Made by a program: the position numbers and the translations under genes. Shown here piece after piece: positions 25,417 to 34,600 of a stretch of 64,000 nt of DNA; within the stretch, counting starts at the first letter, position 1, and each line of letters begins with the position of its first letter. Source of the DNA: Rhizobium leguminosarum (GTDB lineage Bacteria; Pseudomonadota; Alphaproteobacteria; Rhizobiales; Rhizobiaceae); assembly GCF_001679785.1 (NCBI RefSeq), contig NZ_CP016287.1, positions 1,116,001 through 1,180,000 on the forward strand, read 5' to 3'. The notes below the pieces were generated by a model. That model was not told the DNA's origin. It searched no databases and saw only the letters and a program-made list of their open reading frames with translations.

Positions 25417-26001
25417 ATGACACATTCCCAAACCGTGCTCTTGTTGACGGGCAGCCTGCGACGGCCCTCCCACAGCTGCGGACTTTGTCATTCCGTGGCC
25501 GATGCTCTTGGGAATTTCGGCATGGCCGTCACAATATTCGACCAGCGTGAGGTGACATTGCCATTACATGATTCTGTTTGGCATAAGACGCCGGAGCAAA
25601 ATCCCGATACTGGCGTACGAAAGCTCGTGCAACTGGCAGAGCAGGCAGATGCCTTCGTTCTTGCGAGCCCAATCTATCACAACGGCCCCAGCGGTGTTCT
25701 AAAGAACGCGCTCGATCATCTGGCGATCAAGCATTTTGCCTATAAGCCGGTTGGCTTAATCAGCCACGGCGGAAACAGAACGAGCCAGGCTGTCGATCAG
25801 ATGCGCATATGGGTCCGAGGCTTGCTCGGACATGCGATTACGACGCAGATCTGCACGCAGAACGGCGATTTTGAAGCCGGTGGTACCGACGATCCCCGTA
25901 TCTCAAATCCGGATATTTCCGCAAGGACTGAGAAATTCTGCCGCGAACTGAGTGTGATGGCCAAGACGCTTGCGATCGCGCGGTCAGCCTTGATCGTATG
26001 A
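25417..26001 (+). CDS. NADPH-dependent FMN reductase-like flavoprotein
   Basis: This second 194-residue flavodoxin-fold protein lies 33 bp after the aminotransferase with GGGGGTGAA before its ATG. Features are LLLTGSLRRPSHSCG (phosphate loop), AFVLASPIYHNGPSGVLKNA (flavin/product loop with the conserved PxYxxxxxxxxKN) and HLAIKHFAYKPVGLISHGGN. It is only distantly similar to the copy at 23079, so the two are probably not a recent duplication. It ends the plus-strand run; the next gene is convergent, 5 bp away. Confidence 0.88.
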   Translation: MTHSQTVLLLTGSLRRPSHSCGLCHSVADALGNFGMAVTIFDQREVTLPLHDSVWHKTPEQNPDTGVRKLVQLAEQADAFVLASPIYHNGPSGVLKNALDHLAIKHFAYKPVGLISHGGNRTSQAVDQMRIWVRGLLGHAITTQICTQNGDFEAGGTDDPRISNPDISARTEKFCRELSVMAKTLAIARSALIV

Positions 26002-26006
26002 GGAGA

Positions 26007-26537
26007 TCAGGGAGACAGCGACCCTATCACCTGGCTTTCGCGGGCGTTGATCGCCGTGACGACCCCCGCAGAGATTTCGTCCCAGGTCAGCCAGCGCTTC
26101 CGTCCAGCCTCCCATTTCGCGCCGAGGGTAACGGTTATCAGACGCGCCCGCCCTCGCATTTCGAATGGTGGGTCCTGTCTCGTACCAATATCGTGCAAGG
26201 CTTGGCTGCCGCGCACCTGGACGATCAGGCGGGGTCGCTGAGACAGCGCAGGGAGGAGCCCGTGGGCGGCTTCCACGCCACTGCCGTGGATCCAGATGAC
26301 TGCAAGCTGCACACTTTCAAACATGGAAGCTTCAACAATGGCGCTAACGAAGGGCAACGGATCACGCCAGTCGAGGTCAAGAGATTTAACATTGTTGCGG
26401 CTGCAGAGCGGCGAAGAAGACGCGTTACGTGCGACGAGGATGACGCTGACGGATCTCTCCGCCACCCATTCTGCAGCAGCCGTCAACATTCCGGTCGCCC
26501 CAATGAGCAAGCTGGCATCGAATTCGATCTTCTTCAT
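26007..26537 (-). CDS. Short Rossmann-fold (SDR-like) protein
   Basis: This 176-residue protein is convergent with the cluster. The N-terminus SLLIGATGMLTAAAEWVAER has the GxTGxL form of NAD(P)-binding proteins, followed by SVILVARNASS and a QLAVIWIHGSG segment, but no YxxxK motif. At 176 residues it is shorter than usual SDRs. Similar short dehydrogenase-like proteins sit beside biosynthetic operons; its role here is unknown, and its opposite orientation means it need not belong to the pathway. Confidence 0.75.
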   Translation of the reverse strand: MKKIEFDASLLIGATGMLTAAAEWVAERSVSVILVARNASSSPLCSRNNVKSLDLDWRDPLPFVSAIVEASMFESVQLAVIWIHGSGVEAAHGLLPALSQRPRLIVQVRGSQALHDIGTRQDPPFEMRGRARLITVTLGAKWEAGRKRWLTWDEISAGVVTAINARESQVIGSLSP

Positions 26538-26971
26538 GATTGGCCCCGCTCGTGGCTCATCCTAGTGAGCACGCCATCCAATATATGTGAGGTTGGGCAA
26601 CAGGGTGAGTATCCAAGGTGCTGGGTCGACTGATTTTTTGGGGTCGCATGCTGAAGAAGGCCACACTGACATTATTAGCAAATGCTAGCATTCATCACTG
26701 AAAGTCAGGCCATTCAGATCTTCGCGTTGTTGACCGCCTCGATAGGACGAACCTCAGACTCGTCATTCATCGAACCAACTAGCTTCCGGCAACCGCCGCA
26801 ATTGGTGCTCTTGAAGGGGTTTGAACCAACGACCAGCTTTTCAGAACTGGATATCAATGATAATTCCGCGCATATAAACGCGTCTCCGCAGATCATCTCG
26901 GTTACTCCATCGCGACTCATTCAGCAACGAATTCATGACCGGCAAGCACGCGACCGACGCAGCGCTTCCCT
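26538..26971. other. Gene-poor stretch
   Basis: I see no supported gene in these 434 bp. Short open frames on both strands look non-coding. A segment near 26810-26850 read on the minus strand (GTCGTTGGTTCAAACCCCTTC) resembles a tRNA T-arm but does not form a proper stem, and a similar vestige lies near 31190. Confidence 0.5.
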
Positions 26972-27136
26972 TCAAAACAGAGGAAAGCCGGTGTCACGCT
27001 TGAATCTCAGCCAAGCCTGAGCCTCCCGCGCCTTCGCGAGAACAGCTGCGTTGGCCCATCCGGGTTGAAGTCGTTGTCCCGTTCCGTAGCCGGCGGCGTG
27101 CTCAGCCAGATCGTTGTGGGTAAACACGTATCGGCT
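26972..27136 (-). pseudogene. C-terminal part of an unidentified protein, cut by IS66
   Basis: The minus-strand frame reads RYVFTHNDLAEHAAGYGTGQ, then LQPGWANAAVLAKAREAQAW and LRFKRDTGFPLF to a stop at 26972. It has a protein-like composition. IS66 element E is inserted at 27137. Beyond the element the frame continues upstream at 29706 as HTGPRVGPRFVCQAWR to about 29790 without an evident start. I do not recognise it and it may be a decayed remnant. Confidence 0.35.
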
Positions 27137-27215
27137 GTAAGCGCACAATTCCCCGCACCTGTTCACTGAACGGCGAATGAGGGAGTCTGTGTCCACAAGG
27201 GAGACTGTGGACACA

Positions 27216-27656
27216 ATGACATTGGATAACTTGAAGGGCTCAGGGGGTCTTCGGGCAGTGAAGGTTCTTCCCAACGGGAAGCGGCGTTTCGATCCGGTCG
27301 AGAAAGACCGGCTGATCGACGCCGCAATGAAGCCCGGCGTATCGGTTGCCCGTCTGGCACTGGCGCACGGCGTCAACGCCAATCAGTTACGCAACTGGGT
27401 GAAGCTTCGCCGAGATCGGCAGGCCCAGGGTAGTTTGACGGCTGCTGCAGGGCAGGAAACGTCGGCCTTTGTTCCTGTGGTTGCAGCGTCGCCGATTGCG
27501 CGGCAGCCCGACATGCCGGCCCGGCCATCATCGGCAGGAATGCGGCTGATGGCGTCTTTGCCAAATGGTGTGCGGCTTGAGCTTGAGGATGTGGATGAGC
27601 GGGCTCTTTCGGCGATGATCGAAATTCTGGGGCGGTGCAATGTTCCGGCTGGCTGA
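27216..27656 (+). CDS. tnpA: IS66 accessory protein TnpA
   Basis: This 146-residue protein starts at ATG 27216. It has a helix-turn-helix (DRLIDAAMKPGVSVARLALA, then HGVNANQLRNWVKL) and a C-terminal block MASLPNGVRLELEDVDERAL. It overlaps tnpB by 17 bp. TnpA is required with TnpB for IS66 transposition, probably as a regulator or end-binding factor. A leading inverted repeat GTGTCCACAAGGGAGACTGTG lies just upstream. Confidence 0.92.
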   Translation: MTLDNLKGSGGLRAVKVLPNGKRRFDPVEKDRLIDAAMKPGVSVARLALAHGVNANQLRNWVKLRRDRQAQGSLTAAAGQETSAFVPVVAASPIARQPDMPARPSSAGMRLMASLPNGVRLELEDVDERALSAMIEILGRCNVPAG

Positions 27657-27993
27657 CGATCTTCGCGTCTATCTTCACCGGGACCCGATCGACTTTCGTG
27701 CGGGGATCAACAGCCTGGCGATCCTGGTCGAGCAGTCGATGGGCCTGAGCCCGTTCGAGCGTGCTGTCTTTGTCTTTTGCAACCGCCGGCGCACCCGGAT
27801 GAAGCTCCTGTTCTTCGAGCGGTCAGGGTTCGTGCTTGTATTGAAAGCCTTGTCCGAAGACCGGTTTCGCTGGCCCCGCCGCGAGGCGCCGGTCGTGACG
27901 CTCGATACCGAACAGTTGCGCTGGCTGCTTGACGGCATCGATCTCGACGCGATGGTGCGCCATCCTGTTCGGCAATATGAGTTTGTCGGCTGA
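27640..27993 (+). CDS. tnpB: IS66 accessory protein TnpB
   Basis: This 117-residue protein has the Orf2/TnpB signature (VYLHRDPIDFRAGINSLAIL, VFVFCNRRRTRMKLLFFERS, LKALSEDRFRWPRREAP) and ends VRHPVRQYEFVG. It starts inside tnpA (ATG 27640) and precedes tnpC by 41 bp. The frame is complete, unlike the split homologue at 11875/14416. Confidence 0.94.
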   Translation: MFRLADDLRVYLHRDPIDFRAGINSLAILVEQSMGLSPFERAVFVFCNRRRTRMKLLFFERSGFVLVLKALSEDRFRWPRREAPVVTLDTEQLRWLLDGIDLDAMVRHPVRQYEFVG

Positions 27994-28034
27994 AGGCTGT
28001 TGACGGAGCGGGGCGGCTCAGATTCAAAGCTACG

Positions 28035-29642
28035 ATGACACGAGCCGGCACCCCGACCGTTGCGGAACTGATGGCGCTTCTGGCGGCGAATGCTGCCGAG
28101 AACGTCGCGCTGCGGGCTGAGAGAGACGCCCTTGAGCAGCGTGTCTTCAAGCTCGAGGAAGAACTGGCGCTTGCACAACTGCATCGTTTTGCGCCGCGCA
28201 GCGAAAAGCATATGGATCGCGTCTTCAATGAAGCCGAGAACGCCGCTCTCGAGGCCGATGCTGATGAGGGCTTGGCCGACTGTGACGAGACCGACGCCAC
28301 TGAGCTTCCCGACACGGGATTGCCAGAGGTGGAAAAGCCCGAAGGCCGCAAGCGCGGGCGTAAACCTCTTCCGGCAAATTTGCCCCGCCAACGCGTTGAA
28401 TATGACCTTGCCGACGATCAGAAGACCTGTCCGTGCTGCCGCCATCCGTTGCATCGCATGGGCGAACTCGTCACCGAGCAGCTGCATATCGAGGTGAAGG
28501 CCACGGTGCTGCAGAATGCCCGGGCCAAGTATGCTTGCCGCAACTGCGAGCGCACCGATATCAGCACTCCCGTTATCATCGCGCCGATGCCCGCACAGCC
28601 CTTGCCGGGGAGCATTGCCACGGCCTCGACGCTGGCCTTTGCTCTTGTTCATAAATATGTCGACGGCACACCGCTCTATCGCCTGGCACAGGCCTTCGAG
28701 CGCGCTGGCGTCCCTGTCAGCCGTGGCGCTCTTGGCCATTGGGTGATCGGGTCCAGCGAAAAGCACCTCGTTCGCATCTACGATGCACTGAAGCAGCGGC
28801 TCTTGTCGCAGAACGTCATTCACGGTGACGAGACCACGGTGCAGGTGCTGAAGGAAAAGGACAGGAAAGCAACTGACGAGTCCTACATCTGGGCCTATCG
28901 CAGCGGGCAGGATAGTGTCGAACCGGTTGTGCTGCTCGAATATCAGCCCGGTCGTGGGCAGGTGCATCCGCAGACTTTCCTTGGTGACTATCGCGGCATC
29001 CTGATGAGCGACGGCTATCAGGGCTGGCGCACCCTGAAGGGCGCAACGCATGTCGGGTGTATGGCTCACGCCAGGCGACGCTTCGTCAACGCCTTCAAGG
29101 CCGGGAAGAAACAAAGCGGGCCGCCCGCGCAGGCATTGAAGTTCTTCGACCAGCTCTATCGGATTGAAAGGCAGGTGCGGGACGAAAAGCCGGATGACGG
29201 CGAAACGCAGGCCGATTGCATCCGGCGCTTGCGCCAGAAGCATAGCGTTCCAGTCCTTGATGCCCTGAAGGAGTGGCTCGACAGGATGGCCCCCAAGGTC
29301 GTGCCCGACACCAAGCTCGGCGATGCGATCTCCTATACGCGAAACCAGTGGCAATATCTGACCCGCTACACCGAAGACGGCAGGATGCCGATCGACAACA
29401 ATTTATTGGAACGCGATATCAGAGTTTTTGCCACTGGAAGGAAGAGCTGGCTATTTTGCGACACTGTCGACGGGGCCAAGGCAAGCGCTGTCATCTACAG
29501 CCTTATGCTGACCTGTCGCGCCTGTGGCGTCGAGCCATTCACCTGGTTGCGACACGTCTTTACCGAATCGCCGCAGCGTCCGGACGGCGCCAATATCGAC
29601 GATCTGCTCCCATTTAACTTCGCCAAATCCACTGCCGCATAA
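28035..29642 (+). CDS. tnpC: IS66 transposase TnpC
   Basis: This complete 535-residue DDE transposase has an N-terminal leucine zipper (LRAERDALEQRVFKLEEELA), a zinc finger (CPCCRHPLHRMGEL, CRNCERTDIST), and a DDE core with VIHGDETTVQVL (Asp), ILMSDGYQGWRTL (Asp) and MPIDNNLLERDIRVFA (Glu). The C-terminal LMLTCRACGVEPFTWLRHVF block is typical. Start at the ATG of MTRAGTPTVAELM. Confidence 0.95.
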   Translation: MTRAGTPTVAELMALLAANAAENVALRAERDALEQRVFKLEEELALAQLHRFAPRSEKHMDRVFNEAENAALEADADEGLADCDETDATELPDTGLPEVEKPEGRKRGRKPLPANLPRQRVEYDLADDQKTCPCCRHPLHRMGELVTEQLHIEVKATVLQNARAKYACRNCERTDISTPVIIAPMPAQPLPGSIATASTLAFALVHKYVDGTPLYRLAQAFERAGVPVSRGALGHWVIGSSEKHLVRIYDALKQRLLSQNVIHGDETTVQVLKEKDRKATDESYIWAYRSGQDSVEPVVLLEYQPGRGQVHPQTFLGDYRGILMSDGYQGWRTLKGATHVGCMAHARRRFVNAFKAGKKQSGPPAQALKFFDQLYRIERQVRDEKPDDGETQADCIRRLRQKHSVPVLDALKEWLDRMAPKVVPDTKLGDAISYTRNQWQYLTRYTEDGRMPIDNNLLERDIRVFATGRKSWLFCDTVDGAKASAVIYSLMLTCRACGVEPFTWLRHVFTESPQRPDGANIDDLLPFNFAKSTAA

Positions 29643-29872
29643 GCCGCTGCGGGCGTCACAATCCACTGCGTCAACGCGCAGCGAAATGAGCGCTTACTAT
29701 CGGCTTGACCTACATCGCCATGCTTGGCATACAAAGCGTGGCCCTACACGCGGGCCGGTGTGCCCGCCACGCAAAGCTATGTCAGCGTTTCATTTCTGAA
29801 GTGTCACTTCATGCCAACAGGCATGGTCTGGCCATTAGCGGGCACATGGTCGGATCATTTCAGGATATGGAT

Positions 29873-31024
29873 ATGACCGAAGCAAAAAAACTTAGCAGCC
29901 TCAAGCTTCTTGCTAAACGATACGCGCGGGCCAACCGGATTACGCTACACCAAGCTCTTGACTTGGTTGCGGTGAAACTGGGTTTTGCCAATTGGACAAA
30001 GCTGATCTCCGTCAGCAAGAATGATTGGATGCCTAGTTCCGAACAGATGGCGAGCGTTGAAGCCTTAGTGGCACATGCTTTTCCGGCGGCAGATTTTCAG
30101 ACCGGACATCCCGAAGCAATGACCCGCCGCTTCGCATTTCTGGAACAGGCCGAGCACGGCATGATTGGAGGTCATGCATACCGCCTTCAAGTGGCTTTCC
30201 ACGACGTCATCATGGCCGGAGATGGGTGGAGTATCACGGTGCCGGAGAACCCTGGCGCGTCGCCAATCGTCCAGACATCTACCGAAAATGATGGGAAATG
30301 CCCTGTATTTAACCCGGAATTTCTTCAGAAGGCGCTTAGCCTGGTCAGAGATCGGGCGGTCCAGGTTCGTGGTGAAATTTCTACCGATTGGCCTCGACGG
30401 TCCACAAAACCTGACATCGAGGGGGTGGTACGCCACCCGCTGTGGGGCCGAGACTCGGGCGTGTGGTTCTGCTTACATTGTGACGGAAAGATTACCGGCA
30501 CTCAGATCGCTCAAAATCTCTGGCATTGCCCTGGGTGTGGCGCATCTCCTATAGACATCTTCGACACGGCCTTCTGGTGTGAAGATGAGGGAAAATCTCT
30601 CTCGCCAGTGAAGACTGACGGCGCCGTGAACGGTGACAAGCCCGATTTCCGGGTTGTAGATGACAGACCCAAACTTGAGCTGAATGAGGGGAGGATCACT
30701 CTCCTCATCCGAAGTGCTTTGCTTGATGACGCCACGAACATCAGCGAGAAGCTCGGCGCGCTTCAAGCTCAAATCAGTGTCGATGACGAGAATGACGTGT
30801 GGATATCGCTAGACGACCACTTGTGGCCGCACGACAAAGAGCCGGTTCAGGCTTTGATTGTGGCGGCCCAGCTGGGTCTTGAGGTTGAACTTGAATCGAT
30901 GTGGTCCTCGATACCGTTCGCCTGGCCGGGACTGGGCGAGCTGACCTCGAGCACGAGTGAGTATACGCAAATGATGCTAGATGCGTACGCTCAGTATGAT
31001 CGCTCGCCCGGTAAGCAACCGTAG
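29873..31024 (+). CDS. Zinc-ribbon protein with plasmid-type N-terminal helical domain
   Basis: This 383-residue protein starts at ATG 29873 (AGG eight bases before). Residues about 1-45 (KLLAKRYARANRITLHQALD, then LVAVKLGFANWTKL) form a short helical domain that I know from many plasmid and phage proteins of alphaproteobacteria, often annotated glyoxalase-superfamily-associated. A middle region carries a Cys4 zinc ribbon (FCLHCDGK ... WHCPGCG). The acidic C-terminus shows no known fold. Function unknown. It lies between IS66 and the defence-type island. Confidence 0.72.
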   Translation: MTEAKKLSSLKLLAKRYARANRITLHQALDLVAVKLGFANWTKLISVSKNDWMPSSEQMASVEALVAHAFPAADFQTGHPEAMTRRFAFLEQAEHGMIGGHAYRLQVAFHDVIMAGDGWSITVPENPGASPIVQTSTENDGKCPVFNPEFLQKALSLVRDRAVQVRGEISTDWPRRSTKPDIEGVVRHPLWGRDSGVWFCLHCDGKITGTQIAQNLWHCPGCGASPIDIFDTAFWCEDEGKSLSPVKTDGAVNGDKPDFRVVDDRPKLELNEGRITLLIRSALLDDATNISEKLGALQAQISVDDENDVWISLDDHLWPHDKEPVQALIVAAQLGLEVELESMWSSIPFAWPGLGELTSSTSEYTQMMLDAYAQYDRSPGKQP

Positions 31025-31271
31025 TCAGATTGCGACCAACCTTCTTGCGATGAGCAGGTCGGTTGGTCGCGTTCTCTTCTGACCGGTGATCGACGCTCGG
31101 TGCGGCTGGGGCGACCGTGAGAAATCCGGAGGCGATCATTGAGGAATCCACATGAGGAGAGCCGATACGAAGGAGCGCCTTGAACGAATTCGAACCCACG
31201 ACCATGTAGATCCCAGCTACCACAGGTCGTTGAAAATCTTAGCCTTCAAAAGCGCGACCTCAAGTTAGCAT

Positions 31272-31634
31272 TCACTTTTTCAGGTAACTTTTCTTGCCGC
31301 TGTCAGACAGGCAATAATGCCCACCTCTTGATCCGATACAGAATTTGCCAGACCTGCATGAGCAGTCCCCGGATAGGCTCGGCGTCATATTTTCCGGGGC
31401 CGCGCCCAAGAGTGCGGCGGCTCCCATGGTGGCCGTGCATGATTTTTTGCTCCCACTAACGGAGCCATCCCTGCAGATGAAAGTTTCTCCCTGGCAACGA
31501 TCGATTCCACCCTTACTTCCACTACAGGGCGTGTTGGCCGCTTCTGATGCCGTAGATATAACGAGCCCCGCAATGACAAACGCCGTGCGGAACCATCCTT
31601 GTTGGACGAGAGGTTTAATTTCCGGGGTTCGCAT
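31272..31634 (-). CDS. Secreted cysteine-rich small protein (YdcA-like)
   Basis: This 120-residue protein has an N-terminal membrane/signal segment (FRTAFVIAGLVISTASEA) followed by a Cys-rich mature part (CSGSKGGIDRC, FICRDGSVSGSKKSC, CSCRSGKFCIGSRGGHYC). The pattern matches a widespread family of small periplasmic proteins of unknown function that I recall as YdcA. The start at 31634 (GAGGAAGG upstream) overlaps the helicase stop by 20 bp, so it is coupled to the giant defence-type gene. Six to eight Cys suggest disulfides in the periplasm. Confidence 0.75.
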   Translation of the reverse strand: MRTPEIKPLVQQGWFRTAFVIAGLVISTASEAANTPCSGSKGGIDRCQGETFICRDGSVSGSKKSCTATMGAAALLGAAPENMTPSLSGDCSCRSGKFCIGSRGGHYCLSDSGKKSYLKK

Positions 31635-34600
31635 GAATGTGGCCTTCCTCCTCGAGGAAACCTTTTGCAGCAGCAATCGCTTCATTCAGACGGGCACGAC
31701 TACTGGCCGCTAGACGTTCAAGGCCTAGCAATCGCGCAAACACGAGCGCCGGATCTGGCTCTTCCAGGGCCAAAGGATACTGACGCACAAAGCCAATCAA
31801 TTCCGGCAGAGAGATGTCTGTCACTGGACGGCGGTCGCTCTCTGTCTCAGCGGGACGATAATCCACGACCGTCGTTACGCTACCTTTCAGCCATATGAAT
31901 CGACCTGCACTATCTTCCGTCACATCGAAAACACCGAGGTGACGTTCAATCTTCTCGCGGATACGATTGCCGGTCCGCAACCAGCCGTGAGCTCTCGCAA
32001 TTCTCTGCGCCAGAACGTCGTCGCGAACCGGCGCCTCGGCGCTCACGACAGCAGCAAGCATCTCGTCGACAATGGAGCGGTAGCTGAAATCAAAAAAGGC
32101 GCCCGGCTCTGCTTTAAACGTCGAGAGGTCGGCTCGCCGGAACTTGGCATGCACCTCAGCCTCATTCGCTGAAACCGGCATTGATATGGGAGTGTTGATT
32201 TCCTGAACGAACGGGATTTCATCCGCGTCAGGGGTAGTAATCGGAACGTCGACGTCGGTCTGCTGAACGTCCGCCCAGTCATCCGGCGCCGGTAAGTCCT
32301 CAATATTGGAATCTGGCGACGTCATCATGCCGCTGTCGGCCTGCGCCGCTTGAGCGGCATCGACCACCTTCTTCTCGGCCTCCTGCTCGCGACCTGCGAG
32401 CACCAGCTGCTGGAGTGCCTCGTGAAGTCGGTCAGTCGCACCGTTCTTGTCATACCACCAATCCGGCGACCAGATTCTGACGATATTCCAACCAAGGCCA
32501 CGCAGAATTTGTTCCCGGATTTTGTCGCGATCGCGGGCGGTCGCCGAGCGGTTGTAGGTTGCTCCGTCGCATTCGATACCAGCCAGAAACGCGCCAGGCT
32601 TGTCCGGATGGACAATTCCAAGATCCACGCGAAAGCCAGAGACGCCTATCTGTGGAACGGTTGTCCAACCCCTCCCCTCAAGTGCAACGGCCACAGCTTC
32701 TTCGAATGGTGAATCGAATGATCCCACGGACCCCTTCTGTACCGCCGGCAGCGCAATGGCACCGCGCTCGGCAAAATCAAGAAACGTCTTGAGATGATGG
32801 ACGCCGGTGGCTTTTGTTCGTTCCGTGTCGATCTTGTCGGCTGTGATCGACGTATAGACCATCAGTTCCTGCCGGGCGCGGGTGACAGCGACATTGAGAC
32901 GCCGCTCGCCGCCATCTCCATTCAACGCGCCGAATGCCATCGTCAACTTGCCGGCATGATCGTGGGCAAAGGTGATCGAGAACAGCATGACGTCGCGTTC
33001 ATCGCCTTGAACGTTTTCCAGATTCTTGATGACTGTCGGCTCAATCCGCTCTTTGGCAAAAAACCATTCGATCTCCGGATGATCGCGCCTCTTTTGATCA
33101 AGCAGATCCTCGATCAACGACTGCTGCTGACTGTTAAAGGTAATGACACCCAGGGTCGGCCGCACGCTCTCGGGAAGTTTCAGCCAAACAAGCATCCTTG
33201 CCGTGGCGTCATTGGCGATGGCTTCCGCTTCCGATTTGTTCGTGCGGCTTTTGCCGCGATCATAAATTGCGTTGGGGAGATACCGGAGCGAGACGGCACG
33301 ATCCTCCGTGACGGGTGACGGAAAGGTGACCAGCCGGTTGCCATAGTAGTGCCAGTTCGAGAACGCGATAAGGGATTCATGCTGGCTGCGATAGTGCCAA
33401 TTCAGTTGTAGAACTGGTAGGCCGGAGGCTTTAGCCTCATCCAGAATGCTCTCGAGATCCTTCTCATATTCCTGAATATCTGGGTCATCCTCACCGCCAT
33501 CGGCCCGGCCAAAGAAGTTGGTCGGCGGAAGCTGCTTCGGATCGCCGACGATGATCGCTTGTTTCCCGCGAGCCAAGGCGCCGACCGCGTCCCAGGTCGT
33601 GATCTGTGAGGCTTCGTCAAAAATGACGACGTCAAACAGGGCCTGGTCGGCCGGTAGATATTGGGCGATCGAGAGCGGCGACATCAACAAACACGGCGCA
33701 AGCTTTGCGAAGTTTTCAGGCATGCCGGCGATCATTTCCCGAATAGACTTGCTCGGCCGCTGCAATTCCATCTGGTGCCGGAGCAGGCCCAACTCGGATC
33801 GCCTCGGCACTTCATTGGGTTTGGGCAAGTCTCTGACAAGCTTGCGCCGCACTTCACTCGCAGCACTCGCGCGCGCCAAATCATCCAGCTTACGGAAATC
33901 GAGCAGAGCCTCTTCATGCTGGAAGCGCTTGAACTGCCGCAGGACATTGTCGGCGTCTATCGCGGGCGGCAGCCACCAACGCGCATAGGAAAGTTCGAAT
34001 GCATCCGCGAGCTGGTCTGGCCGCAGGTGTGCCTCCTCTAGTGCCGCGACAAACGGCGAAATTCCGTGAGCCTCCGCATTCTTGCGGACACCACACCAGG
34101 ACGTCCACGCCTGCAGTGCCGACTGATTTTCGCGGATCTCTCGCATCGCCTGGGAAATGCCTGCGAGTAGAGAGGTGCTTGCCGCATCCGCTGGAACGGA
34201 GCCTGCCAGTTCACGATACGCTTTTATCTCGGTGATGAATGCTTGGCGCGCCTGGAGAAACCGATCGGCACCGTCTCTTAAAGGGTGATCGGAACTGCCG
34301 TGGCTGAGGTAAGGAGCGACCGATTGCGCAATGTTTTTAACAGATCCTGCCATCTGCCCGAGGCGAACAAGCGCTGATCGCATCGCCGCTGCCTGATCGA
34401 AATGGAGACGGAGAGATGTGGTGTCCGTTTGGGTCCCCTTCCAACCAGGCGCGTGCCTGCCGAGCTCACTCGTCTGTACGGTACCGGCGAACGTCTTCAT
34501 CACCCGGAGTTGGGGTAAATCGTTGTCAGGATCCACTTGCCCGGAGGTTGCGTAGCTTTGAAGCAATTTGCGAACCCGCCGCTTGCCCAATGAGGACTTT

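Larger units (their letters stand above)
27137..29697 (+). mobile_element. IS66-family element E, complete, 8-bp target duplication
   Basis: The 2561-bp element begins GTAAGCGCACAATTCCCCGC and ends with the inverted GAGCGCTTAC. The 8-bp direct repeat TATCGGCT flanks it (27129-27136 and 29698-29705). It carries tnpA, tnpB and tnpC intact in the standard order. It is related to, but clearly different from, the IS66 pair at 46755 and 51005. Confidence 0.95.

Noticed and set aside
22097-26001. Reading the 22-26 kb genes as opine or rhizopine synthesis
   Set aside because: No opine dehydrogenase, inositol-type or transport genes are present; the enzymes are too generic to support it.
26810-26850. 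tRNA-like sequence (minus strand GGTTCAAACC) that could be an integration site
   Set aside because: The T-arm does not pair properly, no acceptor stem or complete cloverleaf can be drawn, and the similar motif near 31190 is also degenerate. They may be att-site vestiges but are not tRNA genes.
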